Positions 13,955-14,760 of a stretch of 14,760 nucleotides of DNA are shown here, in pieces. The translations under genes and the position numbers were made by a program. The first letter of the stretch is position 1. Each line of letters starts with the position of its first letter. Source of the stretch: DAOWGG01 sp965369815 (GTDB taxonomy: Bacteria; Patescibacteriota; Gracilibacteria; UM-FILTER-43-11). The stretch lies in the NCBI GenBank assembly GCA_965369815.1, contig CBDUQS010000031.1, forward strand, positions 1-14,760, in the 5' to 3' direction. The notes beneath the pieces are model-generated. The model searched no databases and was not told the DNA's origin. It worked only from the letters and a program-made list of their open reading frames with translations.

Positions 13955-14760
13955 ATGGAAGAAGGTAAAAAAAACATCGTTGTTTTTATAGTTCTAATGG
14001 CAATCGCTGCCGGAATTTATGTATGGAGCTACCCTTTAAACAAAGGGTCTTTAAAAATCACATCAAATTTATCGAATTATTTAGTATTTTTTGAAAGCAG
14101 TAGTAAAGAGTGCCTTGAAAATCCATGTGAAATAACACTAAAGCCAGGGTCACATCAAATCAAAGTTCAACAAGACGGCTTTTTCCCAGAAACCATACAA
14201 GCAACCATCAAGAGAGGAAAAAACAAAGGGATAAATGTGGATCTTAAAAAAACACCAAAGCTTATTGCTAGTGAAATAATTCCCAAGGAAAAGAATGAAA
14301 ACAAAGCACTGCCAAAAGAAATCAATGAGCAAGATACACTCACCTTTTCATGGAATGAAAATGCGGAGCAACTGGCATTTATCGATCAAACCGATTCAAA
14401 GCTGAAAACATGGAAGGATAATGAGATTAAAATCACTGCATCCTTAAAAGGAGTCTCAAATAAATTGAAATTGAATTGGTCTCCCGATAATCAGCATATT
14501 TTTGGACAGGAGGAAGAGGTAGCTTATTTTATTGATACTGAGAAAGCATCTCGAAAAAAAAGGATTTTTGATTTCACCCCAAAAAATTTAATGTGGACTC
14601 CTGAAACAAATAATCTTTTAGTGAACGATATAGCTTTAAATGTATATCAAATATCAATTGAGGAAGAAGTCGAAAAAGAAATGAACTTTAAACTGAATCT
14701 TAAAAACAGTGCTTGGGAAAACAAGAATCTACTGATCTTTTATGACTACAATAAAAAGGA
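13955..14760 (+). CDS. PEGA-domain protein with beta-propeller-like repeats, C-terminus cut by window edge
   Basis: 268 codons are visible and the frame is open at the right edge. A short basic start and one membrane segment (about 8-26) suggest a membrane-anchored, mostly external protein. Residues 31-97 form a PEGA domain: GSLKITS, a Cys53/Cys58 pair, then CEITLKPGSHQIKVQQDGFFP. After a Lys/Glu-rich linker (105-127) come repeated segments with Trp at about 133, 175, 214 and 254, roughly 40 residues apart (FSWNENAEQLAFID, LNWSPDNQHIFG, LMWTPETNNLLVN, SAWENKNLLIFYD), like TolB/WD-type propeller blades. PEGA proteins are common in CPR surface proteins. Function unknown; a sensor or surface-binding role is inference. 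ATG abuts the yraN stop with no gap. Confidence 0.82.
   Translation, partial: MEEGKKNIVVFIVLMAIAAGIYVWSYPLNKGSLKITSNLSNYLVFFESSSKECLENPCEITLKPGSHQIKVQQDGFFPETIQATIKRGKNKGINVDLKKTPKLIASEIIPKEKNENKALPKEINEQDTLTFSWNENAEQLAFIDQTDSKLKTWKDNEIKITASLKGVSNKLKLNWSPDNQHIFGQEEEVAYFIDTEKASRKKRIFDFTPKNLMWTPETNNLLVNDIALNVYQISIEEEVEKEMNFKLNLKNSAWENKNLLIFYDYNKK

Noticed and set aside
1..14760. Recoded TGA (code 25) as in Gracilibacteria/Absconditabacteria
   Set aside because: All conserved proteins are full length without internal TGA, and ldh ends in TGA at the expected length.

Overview
This window looks like a chromosomal segment of a small-genome bacterium of the Patescibacteria (CPR) type, possibly near Peregrinibacteria. 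That placement is inference. It rests on a DUF4012 membrane protein, a PEGA-domain protein, short spacers filled with hairpin repeats, and start codons that all lack a recognisable Shine-Dalgarno sequence. The standard code fits: ldh ends in TGA and no conserved protein needs an internal TGA read as an amino acid. No tRNA, rRNA, CRISPR array, transposase or phage gene was seen.

Layout. Left block, minus strand (1-5129): a C5-cytosine DNA methyltransferase cut by the window edge, a DnaQ-exonuclease/DinG-helicase fusion, and an L-lactate dehydrogenase. The two spacers around ldh (3773-4202 and 5130-5490) carry seven-base tandem arrays and palindromic elements that begin GTCAT and end ATGAC. Second block, plus strand (5491-9843): DUF4012 protein with an Ig-like tail, DnaJ, and a membrane-anchored S41 (Ctp) protease, behind a near-consensus promoter (TTGTAA, 17 bases, TATAAT). 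Third block, minus strand (9838-12916): DUF192 protein, SAM-dependent O-methyltransferase, NrdR and a dGTPase. Fourth block, plus strand (13017-14760): a dolichol/phytol kinase-like membrane protein, a YraN nuclease-fold protein and a PEGA/beta-propeller protein cut by the right edge. Their stop and start codons touch or overlap.

How the genes relate. NrdR (repressor of ribonucleotide reductase genes) and the dGTPase both act on dNTP supply. The DinG fusion and the methyltransferase act on DNA. DnaJ, the S41 protease, DUF4012 and DUF192 proteins suggest folding and envelope functions. LDH implies fermentative NADH re-oxidation.

Most unusual region: the gene-free 11485-11791 between dgt and nrdR. 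It can fold on the plus strand into a long stem-loop whose loop pairs perfectly over 11 bases with a site downstream of a second hairpin (a pseudoknot), with a competing 7-base pairing. I do not recognise it as a known RNA. The second notable signal is a set of seven-base-period arrays with different unit sequences at five gene borders. The third is the family of GTCAT...ATGAC inverted repeats, in which paired half-copies differ by changes that preserve base pairing.
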